A stretch of DNA of 64,000 nucleotides from an uncultured Bdellovibrionales bacterium (GTDB taxonomy: Bacteria; Bdellovibrionota; Bdellovibrionia; Bdellovibrionales; Bdellovibrionaceae). A model generated the notes under the pieces. It did no database searches, was not told where the DNA came from, and saw only the letters and a list, made by a program, of their open reading frames with translations. Numbering within the stretch: position 1 is the stretch's first letter; every line of letters starts with the position of its first letter. The position numbers and the translations under genes are program-made. Below, piece by piece: positions 36,286 to 46,034 of this stretch. Location: positions 1 through 64,000 of the forward strand of contig CAIYID010000049.1 of assembly GCA_903926205.1 (NCBI GenBank), read 5' to 3'.

Positions 36286-38769
36286 TTAAAACGGCGCCCC
36301 AATCGAGAACTGAAACTCGACTGGATCTGGCGAAAGTGGGTTATTCACTAAAGGGAAACCCCACTCAAATCGTAAAGGACCAATCGGAGAGAACCATCGA
36401 AACCCAAAACCCATGTCAGCATAGACATTGTCTGCAGTGAGCACGTCTTCAGCGACACCCACATCATAAAAAAGCACACCTTTAATTCCGGCTTCAGCAA
36501 TCAAAGGAAATTCCAATTCTGATTGGCCAAGGGCTTGCTGAGTTCCACCAATGGAACGATTCGCTTGGATTTTTAAATCTTGCGGAGAAATTCCTGGCTG
36601 AATGCTTGGCCAAACGCCAGCGACATAATTAGAATAAGTGTACTTACCAACTTTGGCAAAACGATAACCTCGTAAAGTGTAGGGACCACCAAGAAGGAAT
36701 TTTTGGTTGAAGGGCACCGGCTGGTCTGAGTTACTTGTGATAGCAGAGTAAGAAAGATTATTTCGCCAAACGACTTCCCAAAAAGCTTTTTTAAAGAAAC
36801 GGAAGGAGGCACTCCCTTTCGTATAATCCAAGGATCCACCAATGCCCGCATACTCTAAGGACGTCGAACCATAAATGCCGTCGGAGGGATTCATCCGATC
36901 ATTTCGTTTATCGTATTCCATCTGTATCGTCATAGAACCTGTATCACCGCTCACACTGTCGACCGGAAACAACTTAGGATCTGTGATCACATAACTAACA
37001 CCATTCAAATCACTCATGGAGAGGTTACCAAGAATAGTTTTGTCGTAGCGATACCTTAAAGTTAAAGATAAAAACTCACTGATCGGATGCCCAACACGAA
37101 GGGCTCCACCCTCAATCAATTCGGTATAGTCATAACGATTGGATTGGGATTGATACAAATCAAAGCCCAAACTCCAATCCGTGTCGTAAGCATGAGGCTC
37201 CGTGAAATTCACAAAATAAGTCGTATAAAGATTACTGTAATTGATCCCAACTCCCATTTTTTGGCCAGTGCCAAGGAAGTTGGATTGCTGAACTTGCCCT
37301 TGTAAACTGAAGCCTGTGGCACTTCCGTAACCTGCACCCAATTGAATGCTTCCGGTGTTACGCTCTTTCACCACGACATCGATATTTAAGAGATCTGGTT
37401 TATCAGGAGGAGTTGAAGTCTTGAAGGTCACATCCTCAAAGAAACCTAAACGCTGAACCGCTTCTTGTGACTGACGTTTGCGTGTTTCGTGGTAAAGCTC
37501 ACCCTCAAAAATTTTCAATTCCCGACGAACCACTTTGTCACGAGTCTTTGAGTTTCCAACCACATTGATTTGTCCGAAGTAAACTTTATTACCTTTATCG
37601 AATTCGTAAGTGATATCGACTTTTCGTTCTTTTTCATTGATTCGAGTTCGTGGAATCACGTTGGCAAAAGCGTAACCGAGGTCTCCGTACTTCGCTTGCA
37701 ATTCACCCAAATCTTTTTGAAGAGTGTCGTAGGAAAAAACTTTTTGGCGATTGATCTTGATCGCAGAACTCAACTCGTCTCGAGAAAACAAGAGATCTCC
37801 GGCGAAGTCGATATCGCCCACATCGAACTGTTCACCCTCTTCAACCCGAATCGTGATGTAGATACTTTTCTTATCTGGAGTCACATAAACCTGAGGACGA
37901 TCAATTTTTATTTGGACATAGCCTTCGTTAAAATAAATATAACGAAGCAAAGTCACGTCTCGATCAAAAGCATCTTGCTTGTAGGCACCAGAACCACTGA
38001 TAAAACTAAAAAATCCGCCTTCAGCTGTTAAAAGTCGGGCTTTTAAAAATCCATCTTTCAGTTTTTCATTACCTAAGAAAGTGATCTTTCTTACTTTGAC
38101 CTTATCATTTTCACTGATTTCAAAATTAATTTTAACGGTCTCATCTTTTTTAACGTCTTCAATTTTAGGTTCAATCTTTGCGAGGAAATAGCCCTTGTCT
38201 TCATAGAGCTTCTGAATTTTTTCAGTCGCATCATGAATTTTACTCATGTTCAAAATCTCATAAGCTTTTAAGCCTGAGGCCTCGAGGAGCTCCTCGGTTT
38301 TTAATTCATTGGCTCCAATAAAATTAATTTCCGCGATGGAAGGCTTTTCAACTAAGATATAAGTCAAAGTGCATTGAGAGCCTTCGATCTTACGATCCAC
38401 TTTGATATCGTAAAAATAACCGGTTTTAAATAAAGCCAACACATCTTCTTTGATAATGGAGTCAGAATATTTCTCACCGACTTTTGCTTTCACATGACTG
38501 AGAACGGCATCGTTTTCAATTTTGTGATTCCCTTGAATTTCAATTTTTGAAATTTTGTATTCAACAGCAGGATTGATTATCTCGTTGCTGAAATTATTTT
38601 TAACAGAACTTTTTGATGCATTTTTTTGTTCCGTTTTTTTGTCTGTTTTTGCATGAGCAAAATCGGCGTTAAATAACACCAACGAAAATAGAAGAATCGA
38701 TCGCAGACAAAAAAATCTCCGAGCGAGGACAATGATGTTTAACACGGCAGCGTTGCACTTGTATCGCAA
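36286..38769 (-). CDS. bamA: Outer-membrane protein assembly factor BamA
   Basis: 827 residues. Signal peptide ending FAHAK, a Lys/Asn-rich linker, five POTRA domains (about 70-425; YKISKIEIQGNHKIENDAVLSH opens the first as seen in pieces), and a 16-stranded barrel with the FLLGGPYTLRGYRFAKVG segment containing the VRGF/Y-type motif and a terminal Phe (FQFSIGAPF). BamA folds and inserts beta-barrels. No ATG is available at the N terminus: TTG at 38769 with GGGA upstream, or GTG at 38745, are candidates. Followed by skp as in most Gram-negatives. Confidence 0.95.
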   Translation of the reverse strand: MRYKCNAAVLNIIVLARRFFCLRSILLFSLVLFNADFAHAKTDKKTEQKNASKSSVKNNFSNEIINPAVEYKISKIEIQGNHKIENDAVLSHVKAKVGEKYSDSIIKEDVLALFKTGYFYDIKVDRKIEGSQCTLTYILVEKPSIAEINFIGANELKTEELLEASGLKAYEILNMSKIHDATEKIQKLYEDKGYFLAKIEPKIEDVKKDETVKINFEISENDKVKVRKITFLGNEKLKDGFLKARLLTAEGGFFSFISGSGAYKQDAFDRDVTLLRYIYFNEGYVQIKIDRPQVYVTPDKKSIYITIRVEEGEQFDVGDIDFAGDLLFSRDELSSAIKINRQKVFSYDTLQKDLGELQAKYGDLGYAFANVIPRTRINEKERKVDITYEFDKGNKVYFGQINVVGNSKTRDKVVRRELKIFEGELYHETRKRQSQEAVQRLGFFEDVTFKTSTPPDKPDLLNIDVVVKERNTGSIQLGAGYGSATGFSLQGQVQQSNFLGTGQKMGVGINYSNLYTTYFVNFTEPHAYDTDWSLGFDLYQSQSNRYDYTELIEGGALRVGHPISEFLSLTLRYRYDKTILGNLSMSDLNGVSYVITDPKLFPVDSVSGDTGSMTIQMEYDKRNDRMNPSDGIYGSTSLEYAGIGGSLDYTKGSASFRFFKKAFWEVVWRNNLSYSAITSNSDQPVPFNQKFLLGGPYTLRGYRFAKVGKYTYSNYVAGVWPSIQPGISPQDLKIQANRSIGGTQQALGQSELEFPLIAEAGIKGVLFYDVGVAEDVLTADNVYADMGFGFRWFSPIGPLRFEWGFPLVNNPLSPDPVEFQFSIGAPF

Positions 38770-38851
38770 TTTAAATTTTCCCAGTTTTATTAACTACTTA
38801 AAATAAATTCTTAAGAAGACTAACAAGACCAAAGTCGGAAGTCAAATCAGA

Positions 38852-39604
38852 TTAAACTGTCTTTGCCCATTGACCATCAGTCATGCGCAACACTCTTGAA
38901 AATTTGCCTGCGAATTGGGCATCATGAGTGACCGCAATCATCGTCAGACCACGTTCTTCCTTAAGCTGAAAAAATAAATTTTGAATGATCAAACTATTCT
39001 GAGAATCTAAGTTTCCTGTTGGCTCATCGGCGAATAAAATTTCTGGCTCTCTCACTAAGGCACGAGCAATTGCAACGCGTTGCAACTCGCCTCCTGAAAG
39101 TTGATTTGGGAAATGATGCGACCGCTCAGCCAAACCCACACGCTCGATACTCACATAAGCTCGCTCTGAAGCTTCCGCTGGTTTCATTCCTGAAATTCGC
39201 AATGGCATCATGACATTTTCGAGTGCCGTGAACTCGGCCAGCAAATGATGAAATTGAAATACAAATCCCATTTTTGAATTACGAAATTGAGCCAACTCAT
39301 CTTCCGATTTTTCGAAAAGATTTTCCCCATGAAATTCCACTTGCCCTGAGTCCGGGCGATCCAAAGTTCCTAAAATATGAAGGAGAGTTGACTTTCCAGC
39401 GCCCGACGAACCAACGATACAAAGAGATTCTCCTTTTGTCACTTCTACCGACAAACCTTTGAGGATAGGTAAAAAGCCCGCGCCCTGCGAATACGATTTC
39501 GTGATATTTTTAGCACTTAAAATAATTGGCTGACGAAGATTTCGGTCGATGTCTCGGCCAAAGCCTCGTTCACTGCCAATATCATTGCCATTCTGATTAA
39601 TCAT
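38852..39604 (-). CDS. lolD: Lipoprotein-releasing system ATP-binding protein
   Basis: 250 residues. ABC ATPase with Walker [11 protein letters not shown] loop VFQFHHLL, signature [15 protein letters not shown], Walker [14 protein letters not shown] and switch His in AVTHD. FQFHHLLxEF is a LolD hallmark. With the LolC/E membrane subunit it extracts lipoproteins from the inner membrane. The ATG overlaps the end of lolC by 8 nt. It carries a 25-residue N-terminal extension before the ABC core. Confidence 0.92.
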   Translation of the reverse strand: MINQNGNDIGSERGFGRDIDRNLRQPIILSAKNITKSYSQGAGFLPILKGLSVEVTKGESLCIVGSSGAGKSTLLHILGTLDRPDSGQVEFHGENLFEKSEDELAQFRNSKMGFVFQFHHLLAEFTALENVMMPLRISGMKPAEASERAYVSIERVGLAERSHHFPNQLSGGELQRVAIARALVREPEILFADEPTGNLDSQNSLIIQNLFFQLKEERGLTMIAVTHDAQFAGKFSRVLRMTDGQWAKTV

Positions 39605-40847
39605 GGCGAAGTCCCTCCACCGCCGTCATTTGTGCCGCTTTTCTCGCTGGTGCCCATGTCGCCAAATAACAAATTAACAATGTTGCTACCGCGATAGACA
39701 ACAAATCTATTCCTCGTAGTTGTACTTCAATGCGATCCACTTTATAAACACTCGCCGGTAAAATTGAAAATTGATTTTCCAAAATAGTAAAACCGAAACA
39801 CAGAATAAAGCCAAAAACCAATCCTAAAGTGCAACCGAGACCACCTAAAAGCACCCCTTGAATACTGAAAATTCGAGCTAATTTTTTTTGACTAACACCG
39901 AGAGCTTTTAAAATTCCAATCTCTGGATAAGAGCGAACCACATTGATATACAAGGAGCTGGCTACATTAAAAGCGGCCGCCACCACGATCACGAAGATCA
40001 CAAAAAAGATCACGACCTTTTCAATTTTGACCGCCTCAAAAAGATTTTCATTGATGTCTCTCCAGTCTCGCACTCGAAAATCATGTCCTAAATTATGGGA
40101 CAGTCGCATCGAGGCCTCTCTCGCTGATTGCGGGTGCCGCAACTTCAACAAAAAGCCAGAGTAACGAGAGCCGATCTCTGCTAAATCCTGAGCCGCATGC
40201 AAAGACGTGAACATCCAACGCTGATCATAATCATATTTACCCAAGTCCAGAACTCCCGCCACTCGAAAATGACCAATACGTCGTTGAAATTGACTCACAT
40301 CCAAATCTGTATTGATGGGCACCACCAAGCGAAGCTCATCCCCGGGTTTTAAGCCAAAATCCTTGGCAATCCCCTTGCCAATTAAAATTTGCGGAAGACC
40401 ATCCGCCGTCGTTTTTAGTCCAAAATCCCCAGCTTTAATTCGAGATTTCAAATTCAAAACCTCACCAATTTTTTCTTCATCCACGCCTTGAAGGAATACT
40501 CCGCTGAGTTTTCCCTTGTGCGCAAGCACGGCTTCCGTCACAAAAAAACGACTTAGATTTTCTATATCAGGTTCAATGTTTTTAATTCGCTCAATGAGCG
40601 ACTCTGTCGATTGAGGTTCGGAGTTCATCTTATAAATTTGAATATGGCCTGAGACATCAGAAATATTTTTTTGCAAGGTCGATTCAAAACCGCTAATAAC
40701 GGCCATCGAAACCACCAAAGAGGCCACGCCTAAAATCAAACCGACCAGAGAAATCCATCCTGTCGTCGAAAGAATTTTTCGACGATTAGAAAATAACATC
40801 TTCGTGGCGATCCACAAAGTGGTTGATTGCTTCAACCATTGAATCAC
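39597..40847 (-). CDS. lolC: Lipoprotein-releasing system transmembrane protein LolC/LolE
   Basis: 416 residues. One N-terminal transmembrane segment (WISLVGLILGVASLVVSMAV), a periplasmic MacB-PCD domain (about 45-265), then three transmembrane segments (about 275-400) and a conserved tail [21 protein letters not shown]. Only one LolC/E gene is present next to lolD, so it may act as a homodimer (LolF-like), as in organisms with a single gene. Its start overlaps the prfB stop by ATGA. Confidence 0.9.
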   Translation of the reverse strand: MIQWLKQSTTLWIATKMLFSNRRKILSTTGWISLVGLILGVASLVVSMAVISGFESTLQKNISDVSGHIQIYKMNSEPQSTESLIERIKNIEPDIENLSRFFVTEAVLAHKGKLSGVFLQGVDEEKIGEVLNLKSRIKAGDFGLKTTADGLPQILIGKGIAKDFGLKPGDELRLVVPINTDLDVSQFQRRIGHFRVAGVLDLGKYDYDQRWMFTSLHAAQDLAEIGSRYSGFLLKLRHPQSAREASMRLSHNLGHDFRVRDWRDINENLFEAVKIEKVVIFFVIFVIVVAAAFNVASSLYINVVRSYPEIGILKALGVSQKKLARIFSIQGVLLGGLGCTLGLVFGFILCFGFTILENQFSILPASVYKVDRIEVQLRGIDLLSIAVATLLICYLATWAPARKAAQMTAVEGLRHD

Positions 40848-41990
40848 GTTTTTACCTCAGTGCTTGCTCCGCTTTTACTACTTGCGGAGGCCTTGAGGTA
40901 AGCCATAATAAAACCATCTAACTCACCATTTAAAACATCATGTGACTGGCTGGTTTCATAATCGGTTCGATGATCTTTCACCATCTGATAAGGATGTAAA
41001 ACATAAGAGCGAATTTGCGAGCCCCACTCATTGGCGAGCTTCGAAGACTCCACTTGATCTCTTTCTTTACGACGTTTTTCCAATTCTCGTTCATAGAGTG
41101 CCGCCTTCAGCATCTTCATCGCCTTGGCGCGATTCTGTACTTGGGAACGTTCCATTTGACACGCCACCACCACTCCCGAGGGAATGTGCCGCATTCGAAC
41201 AGCGGAATCCGTTTTATTCACGTGCTGACCACCGGCTCCGCTAGAACGATAGGTTTGCACTTCGATGTCTGCCGGGTTCACTTCGATATCAATATCTTCA
41301 TCCACTTCTGGCCAAGAATAAACCGAAGCAAAACTGGTGTGCCTTCGTGCATTGGCATCAAAAGGCGAAATTCGTACCAAGCGATGCACTCCGCTTTCGG
41401 CTTTCAGATAGCCGTAAGCATAGGGCCCCTCAATCAAAAGGGTGACTGACTTGATGCCCGCACCTTCTCCTTCACTCATCTCCAAAACTTCTACTTTGTA
41501 GCCATGTTGATCAGCGTAGCGCATGTACATTCGCATAAGAATACCGGCCCAATCACAGGCTTCAGTTCCGCCAGCGCCGGAATTGATCGAAATGTAAGCC
41601 GAGTTAACATCCATTTCTCCATTCAAAATTCTTTTTACTTCAAGGTCATTACCGGCCTTAACAAGATTTGCGACTTCTATTTTTGCTTCGTCAAAGGTGG
41701 CTTCATCATTGGCCTCGATAGCCATATCCATCAAAACCTTAGAGTCTTGTAGGCGCTGATGAAAAGTTTCAAATTCTAATATGGTTTTTTCGAGAAAGGA
41801 TTTTTCTTTATTTAAGGATTGGAGCTTTACCGGATCACCCCAGATCGCTGGATTTTCCGCTGACAAAGCCAGCTCTTCCAAACGTCTTTTTTTGGCACCT
41901 AAGTCAAAGATACCCCCGGAGCTCATCCGACAATTTCGAAAGCTCCTGAATTTTTTTATTCACATCATAGGTTTCAGCGGCAATAGCCAT
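40844..41990 (-). CDS. prfB: Peptide chain release factor 2, expressed by programmed +1 frameshift
   Basis: About 381 codons read through a shift. The first reading frame starts at ATG 41990 (GAGGGA box upstream), encodes 28 codons ending ELRGYL and meets a TGA at 41904-41906. The rest continues in the +1 frame with FDLGAKKRRLEELA, the conserved class I release-factor core, GGQ in RSSGAGGQHVNKT, and SPFDANARRHTSF; the SPF tripeptide that RF2 uses to read UGA is present. The slippery site CTT TGA C with an upstream CGGGGG is the classic autoregulatory RF2 frameshift. An ORF caller sees only the downstream part from 41926. Co-transcribed with ybeY and lolC. Confidence 0.95.
41903..41918 (-). 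promoter_or_regulatory. prfB programmed +1 frameshift site
   Basis: Minus-strand CGGGGGTATCTTTGAC. The GGGGG acts as an internal Shine-Dalgarno, CTT is the slippery codon, TGA the poor stop and C the base after it, matching the E. coli RF2 site at every position except the first base. Low RF2 stalls termination at TGA and lets the ribosome slip forward. Confidence 0.93.
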
Positions 41991-42019
41991 ATAAATTCCC
42001 TCAATTCGAAGAATTTCGA

Positions 42020-42478
42020 CTATTTCACGGATTCTGTAAATCTGTCAAACAGGAGAAAAACTTTATCTTGAAGGCTCAGCATGAGTTTTTCTTCGCGGTG
42101 ATTTTTTTCGTGATCGTACCCCAGTAAATGCAAAACGCCATGCGTGAGCAAGTAGGCCAATTCTTCATTGAAGCTTAAATCATGTTCTTTTGCTTGGCGA
42201 ATAAGAACCGGCCAGCAAAGAACCAAGTCCCCTAATTCAGTCCGGCCGTCGCCAGAAAAACTTAAAATATCCGTGGCATAATCTTTTTGCCGGTAATGCA
42301 AATTTAGTTTTCGAGCTTTGGCTCTTTCAATGAGCACTATGGTGACATGACTGTTTTTTAAAAGTTTATACTGATGAACTTTTAAACGTGTTAATTCTTT
42401 TTCTATAAAACTCATCCAATTTTCAATAAATTTTTTTGGACAGCGTGATTGAGTTTCGTTGATAATTGTGATCGTCAT
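42020..42478 (-). CDS. ybeY: Endoribonuclease YbeY
   Basis: 152 residues. The zinc site HGVLHLLGYDH is complete, preceded by the TDILSFSG and LGDLVLCWP motifs. YbeY acts in 16S rRNA 3' maturation and ribosome quality control. Its ATG overlaps the pgpH-like stop (42475-42478). The pairing with a 7TM-HD protein matches the arrangement in many bacteria. Confidence 0.93.
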   Translation of the reverse strand: MTITIINETQSRCPKKFIENWMSFIEKELTRLKVHQYKLLKNSHVTIVLIERAKARKLNLHYRQKDYATDILSFSGDGRTELGDLVLCWPVLIRQAKEHDLSFNEELAYLLTHGVLHLLGYDHEKNHREEKLMLSLQDKVFLLFDRFTESVK

Positions 42479-44907
42479 GTTTTATTTGTGGAAAAGAGTG
42501 GAATCGCTGGCGAGTCCGAAGCTCCTCCACCGGCATGGCGTGGATAATCAATTCTTTGATGATAAATACCAAGCAAAATTCGAGAGAACGCGGTCTCAAC
42601 TTTAGATAAATCCCGTAAAGTTAAATTGCAATCATCCAGCTGGCCATCCATAAATTTTCTTTGTATAATATTGCGGACAATGTTTTGCAAACGAACGGGG
42701 GTCGGCTCATCCAAAGACCTCGCGGCGGCTTCGATAGAATCCGCGAGCATGCAAAGTGCGGCTTCCCGAAACTGCGGTTTGGGACCAGGATAACGAAATT
42801 CGTCCTCGCTCACTTCCAGACCATCTTCTGCTTTTTGATCGATTGCTTTATTGAAGAAAAAGGAAATCAGAGTGGTTCCATGATGCTGAATAATTCCATC
42901 GATGATCGGCTGACCGAGTTTGTATTTCATTCCTAGCTCCACGCCATCTTTCACGTGCGCTACTAATAAGGTACGACTCATGTAAGGGGAAATATGATCG
43001 TGGGGATTATTTCCGGATTTTTGATTTTCGATAAAATAATTTGAATGCTCCATCTTACCAATGTCGTGATAATAACACATGACTTTCCCAAGGAGAGGAT
43101 TCGCGCCAATCTCTTCAGCGGCTGCTTCCACCATGCTTCCCACCATCATTGAATGATGATAAGTGCCCGGTGCTTTAACGATCATGTCTTTTAAGAGGGG
43201 ATGATTGAGATTCGACAGTTCCAGAAGCTTGACGTCAGTCGTGTAGTTAAAAATACTTTCCAAAGCGGGAATACACATCATCGCCACCATGGAAGAAATA
43301 ATTCCACCTAAAAATCCAGCGGGAATTCCCACTAAAAGTTCGTTCAAGAAATTTTCTTGCTCCACATGAGCCAACGTAATCACCAAAGCGACGACTAAGG
43401 CATTGACTAAGCCCGTGCGAATTCCTGCAATGTAAATATCATTTCGTTTTTTGCAAGAGTACACTCCGCGAGCCGCCGCAATGCCGCCAGCCAAAGTCAC
43501 TAACATGAATGGAAAGTTAAGCTCTCCCATCATGCCCATCACGATGGCCGTGAATGCTGTGAAGAGCCACACCACTTCACCCGACTGAATCACCAGTCCG
43601 ACCAGCATTGGGCCTGCTGCCACTGGCGCAGCGTAAAGAAAAACCGATGAAGGCATAAAACTACCAAATTTGGAAACAAAAGCGTTCTCTGTAAAAAACC
43701 AAAATATTTTTACAACCGCGACACTCACAAGAAGCACCGTGCCCATCGTGATCACATCTTTTTGATCCACTTTCACGCGCACGCCGGAGAACCTTCGCAG
43801 ATATTGAAAAAAAACAGAGATGATCGCTAAAAAGAAAAGTCCCATCGCGACTGTGACAATGTCTTTACGCCGATCGGAACGGCGAATCTCAATCTCTTTA
43901 AGTAGTGCCATGTGAAAAGGCTGAATGACTGAATCCCGATTGATGATGGTCTGATTTTTCTTCACTGTAATCATGATCGGCAAAACGGACTCGCGGGCCG
44001 ATTGACGCCGAGAGGCCATTTCTTGTTTATTCATCGTAAGGTTAGGATAAATCACAAGTCTAGCCAAAGCTAAAATATTCGCCTTATCGTGCTCCGCCAA
44101 TTTGGCCATGCCGGAGAGATCTTGCAATTGAAAATTCTCCGTCATCGATGAATCCATGAGATCTTTTTTCTGCAAGGCCACTTCTCTACCGCGAGCATTT
44201 TTTTGTACCACTCGCGCGATGATCGCGGACCTAGCGCTTGGAACGTTACGATCTATACCATCCACGATTTTGAATTCATACCACTGAGATAAATTACGAA
44301 TAATGACGTTTTCAATTCGTGCACTAAACTTCATGGAGGTCAGCCATTCAAAAAGATAATCAGGAATCACCACGCCTAAGTCTTTGTCGAATTCACCTTT
44401 GTGAATAAAAAATTCTTTTACTTTTTCTTCTTTGGCAAAATTTGATTTCGGCCAATGGGCAGAAAGGATTTCTACCCGCATCAGTCGGAACGCACGATAA
44501 ACATTCGACGAAGTTCTTTCAAAAACACTCGGATCATAATCAAAAATCAAAGGGATTTCGTTTTCGGCTCGAATGCGTTTCTCTTCACTCGTGACTTCGT
44601 CCACCATTTCAAAGGCCACCGGAGACTTCACTTCCGTTTTAGCAATATCTCCCACTTGATAATGGGTGGTGCTATGAAATTCAAAAGCCAACAAGTAAGA
44701 CAAAATCACCGAATAAAGAAGTACGAAAGCAAAACGTTGAATTTGTAATTTATCTTCAATCACTAAGATGGCGCGCCCGATGAAGGTTCGCTCGAAACCA
44801 CTGTGGTGAACCCAATCCAAAAAGCTCATCCGATGATCGGTGTATTTTTCCCGTCGATGAGTTTCCGTCCCACTACCAGACGGCTTAAAGGGTGATTTTT
44901 TTTGCAT
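42475..44907 (-). CDS. 7TM-HD phosphodiesterase, PgpH-like (HDIG family)
   Basis: About 810 residues. A cytoplasmic basic N terminus, one transmembrane segment (AFVLLYSVILSYLLAF), a large extracytoplasmic 7TMR-HDED domain (about 80-350), a bundle of about seven transmembrane segments (360-560), then an HD domain with HHSMMVGSMVEAAA and YYHDIGKM (about 590-790). Homologues in Firmicutes hydrolyse c-di-AMP; the nucleotide used here is unknown. The ATG at 44907 has AGGAAG 6 nt upstream; an ATG at 44937 in the same frame is possible. Divergent from mazG and first gene of the envelope run. Confidence 0.88.
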   Translation of the reverse strand: MQKKSPFKPSGSGTETHRREKYTDHRMSFLDWVHHSGFERTFIGRAILVIEDKLQIQRFAFVLLYSVILSYLLAFEFHSTTHYQVGDIAKTEVKSPVAFEMVDEVTSEEKRIRAENEIPLIFDYDPSVFERTSSNVYRAFRLMRVEILSAHWPKSNFAKEEKVKEFFIHKGEFDKDLGVVIPDYLFEWLTSMKFSARIENVIIRNLSQWYEFKIVDGIDRNVPSARSAIIARVVQKNARGREVALQKKDLMDSSMTENFQLQDLSGMAKLAEHDKANILALARLVIYPNLTMNKQEMASRRQSARESVLPIMITVKKNQTIINRDSVIQPFHMALLKEIEIRRSDRRKDIVTVAMGLFFLAIISVFFQYLRRFSGVRVKVDQKDVITMGTVLLVSVAVVKIFWFFTENAFVSKFGSFMPSSVFLYAAPVAAGPMLVGLVIQSGEVVWLFTAFTAIVMGMMGELNFPFMLVTLAGGIAAARGVYSCKKRNDIYIAGIRTGLVNALVVALVITLAHVEQENFLNELLVGIPAGFLGGIISSMVAMMCIPALESIFNYTTDVKLLELSNLNHPLLKDMIVKAPGTYHHSMMVGSMVEAAAEEIGANPLLGKVMCYYHDIGKMEHSNYFIENQKSGNNPHDHISPYMSRTLLVAHVKDGVELGMKYKLGQPIIDGIIQHHGTTLISFFFNKAIDQKAEDGLEVSEDEFRYPGPKPQFREAALCMLADSIEAAARSLDEPTPVRLQNIVRNIIQRKFMDGQLDDCNLTLRDLSKVETAFSRILLGIYHQRIDYPRHAGGGASDSPAIPLFSTNKT

Positions 44908-44991
44908 CTCGGACTTCCTTGTTCCTTTTTCTGCCATCCCCTCATCGGAATTTTGCTGAAAAAGGTGAACATTCCTGCTAACTCTAGACCT

Positions 44992-45798
44992 ATGAATAAA
45001 ACTCTAGCGAATTTCAAGACCGTGGTCGAGGTTGTTGCGAAGCTTCGTGGTCCCGAGGGCTGCCCTTGGGATAAACAACAGACTCAGAAATCATTGACTC
45101 AATACATAATTGAAGAGGCTTTTGAGCTGGCCGAAGCCATTGAAAGCGGCTCCCAGCAAGACATTCAAGAAGAATTGGGTGATTTTCTCTTTCAGGTGAT
45201 TTTGCAGGCTCAAGTGGCGCAAGATGAAGGTCATTTTGATTTGAGCGCAGTGCTTCATGGTTTGGCGGAAAAACTCATTTATCGACACCCCCACGTCTTT
45301 GGAGTCGAAGAACAAAAATCCTCAGAAAAAAAAGAGCTCACTGAAATTTGGCAAAATTGGCATAAATTGAAATCTCAAGAAGCCATAAATAAAGGCCTCG
45401 GAGCCAAACCTATTTTCACTCATCCAAAAAATTTACCCAGCTTGCAGGTCTCTTCAAAAATTGGCCGCAAAACAGAATCCTATCGTTTTGACTGGAGCAC
45501 GCCTGAAGAGGTCATGGCAAAAGTGGAAGAAGAAATTGAAGAAGTGCGTGAAACTTTCGCGAACGGCACTCCTCACGAAAAAGAACATGAAATTGGTGAT
45601 CTGCTTTTTAGTGTGGCTCAACTGGCGCGACATTTAAAAATAGATCCCGAAGCGGCCTTGCGTGAAGCCAATCGCCGCTTCGAGCGAAGGTTCACGAAAG
45701 TCCTCGAACTTTCACAAAAATCCCAAGAGGATTTTGCGGCCACTTCTTTGGCGGAGAAAGAACAACTCTGGCAAGAAGCAAAAAAGCAGACGATCTAA
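44992..45798 (+). CDS. mazG: Nucleoside triphosphate pyrophosphohydrolase MazG
   Basis: 268 residues with two MazG domains. The first starts LRGPEGCPWDKQQT and has IIEEAFELAEAI plus EELGDFLFQV (EExxE and ExxD metal sites); the second has VEEEIEEVRET and EIGDLLFSVAQLAR. It removes non-canonical or excess NTPs. The ATG at 44992 is the family start; a longer frame from 44902 overlaps pgpH and is not needed. Its 3' end meets a degenerate kinase gene on the other strand. Confidence 0.93.
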   Translation: MNKTLANFKTVVEVVAKLRGPEGCPWDKQQTQKSLTQYIIEEAFELAEAIESGSQQDIQEELGDFLFQVILQAQVAQDEGHFDLSAVLHGLAEKLIYRHPHVFGVEEQKSSEKKELTEIWQNWHKLKSQEAINKGLGAKPIFTHPKNLPSLQVSSKIGRKTESYRFDWSTPEEVMAKVEEEIEEVRETFANGTPHEKEHEIGDLLFSVAQLARHLKIDPEAALREANRRFERRFTKVLELSQKSQEDFAATSLAEKEQLWQEAKKQTI

Positions 45799-45804
45799 AC
45801 TCAA

Positions 45805-46034
45805 GCCTCCGACGGAGTCCCATCACCACAGCCAGCGGAGAGTTTAACTCATGAGCAATTTCCGCTGCAAGGGTGCCAATGGAAGCAAGCTTTGCTGATT
45901 GCAAGAGCTGTTGTTGTCAACGGCCGCGCTCCCGACTGAGTTCCTTTGACAATAAAGCGATCGTCAATGACAATCACTTTATATTTTGTGGTCGCGGCAT
46001 TGATAACGGAAAGCTCACTCACCAGTCGTCTCAT
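45805..46034 (-). pseudogene. Remnant of a receiver/histidine kinase gene
   Basis: Minus strand. A short frame from 46034 reads TTKYKVIVIDD, like the opening strand of a receiver, then breaks up. In another frame the text continues LLSKELSRERGR, a TGA, then LLQSAKLASIGTLAAEIA and HELNSPLAVVMG, an unmistakable HisKA H box. The text stops matching at about 45810, next to the mazG stop. The receiver body and the whole ATPase domain are missing. It looks like a gene with an internal deletion, a frameshift and a 3' truncation. It overlaps the end of the intact receiver-HisKA gene. Confidence 0.7.

Noticed and set aside
37570-38031. A 153-codon open frame antisense to bamA
   Set aside because: It mirrors the POTRA-coding region of bamA and shows no family signature.
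41015-41449. A 144-codon open frame antisense to prfB
   Set aside because: It is a shadow of the conserved GGQ region of prfB.
44902-44991. N-terminal extension of mazG
   Set aside because: It overlaps the start of the divergent pgpH-like gene and adds residues not seen in MazG proteins.
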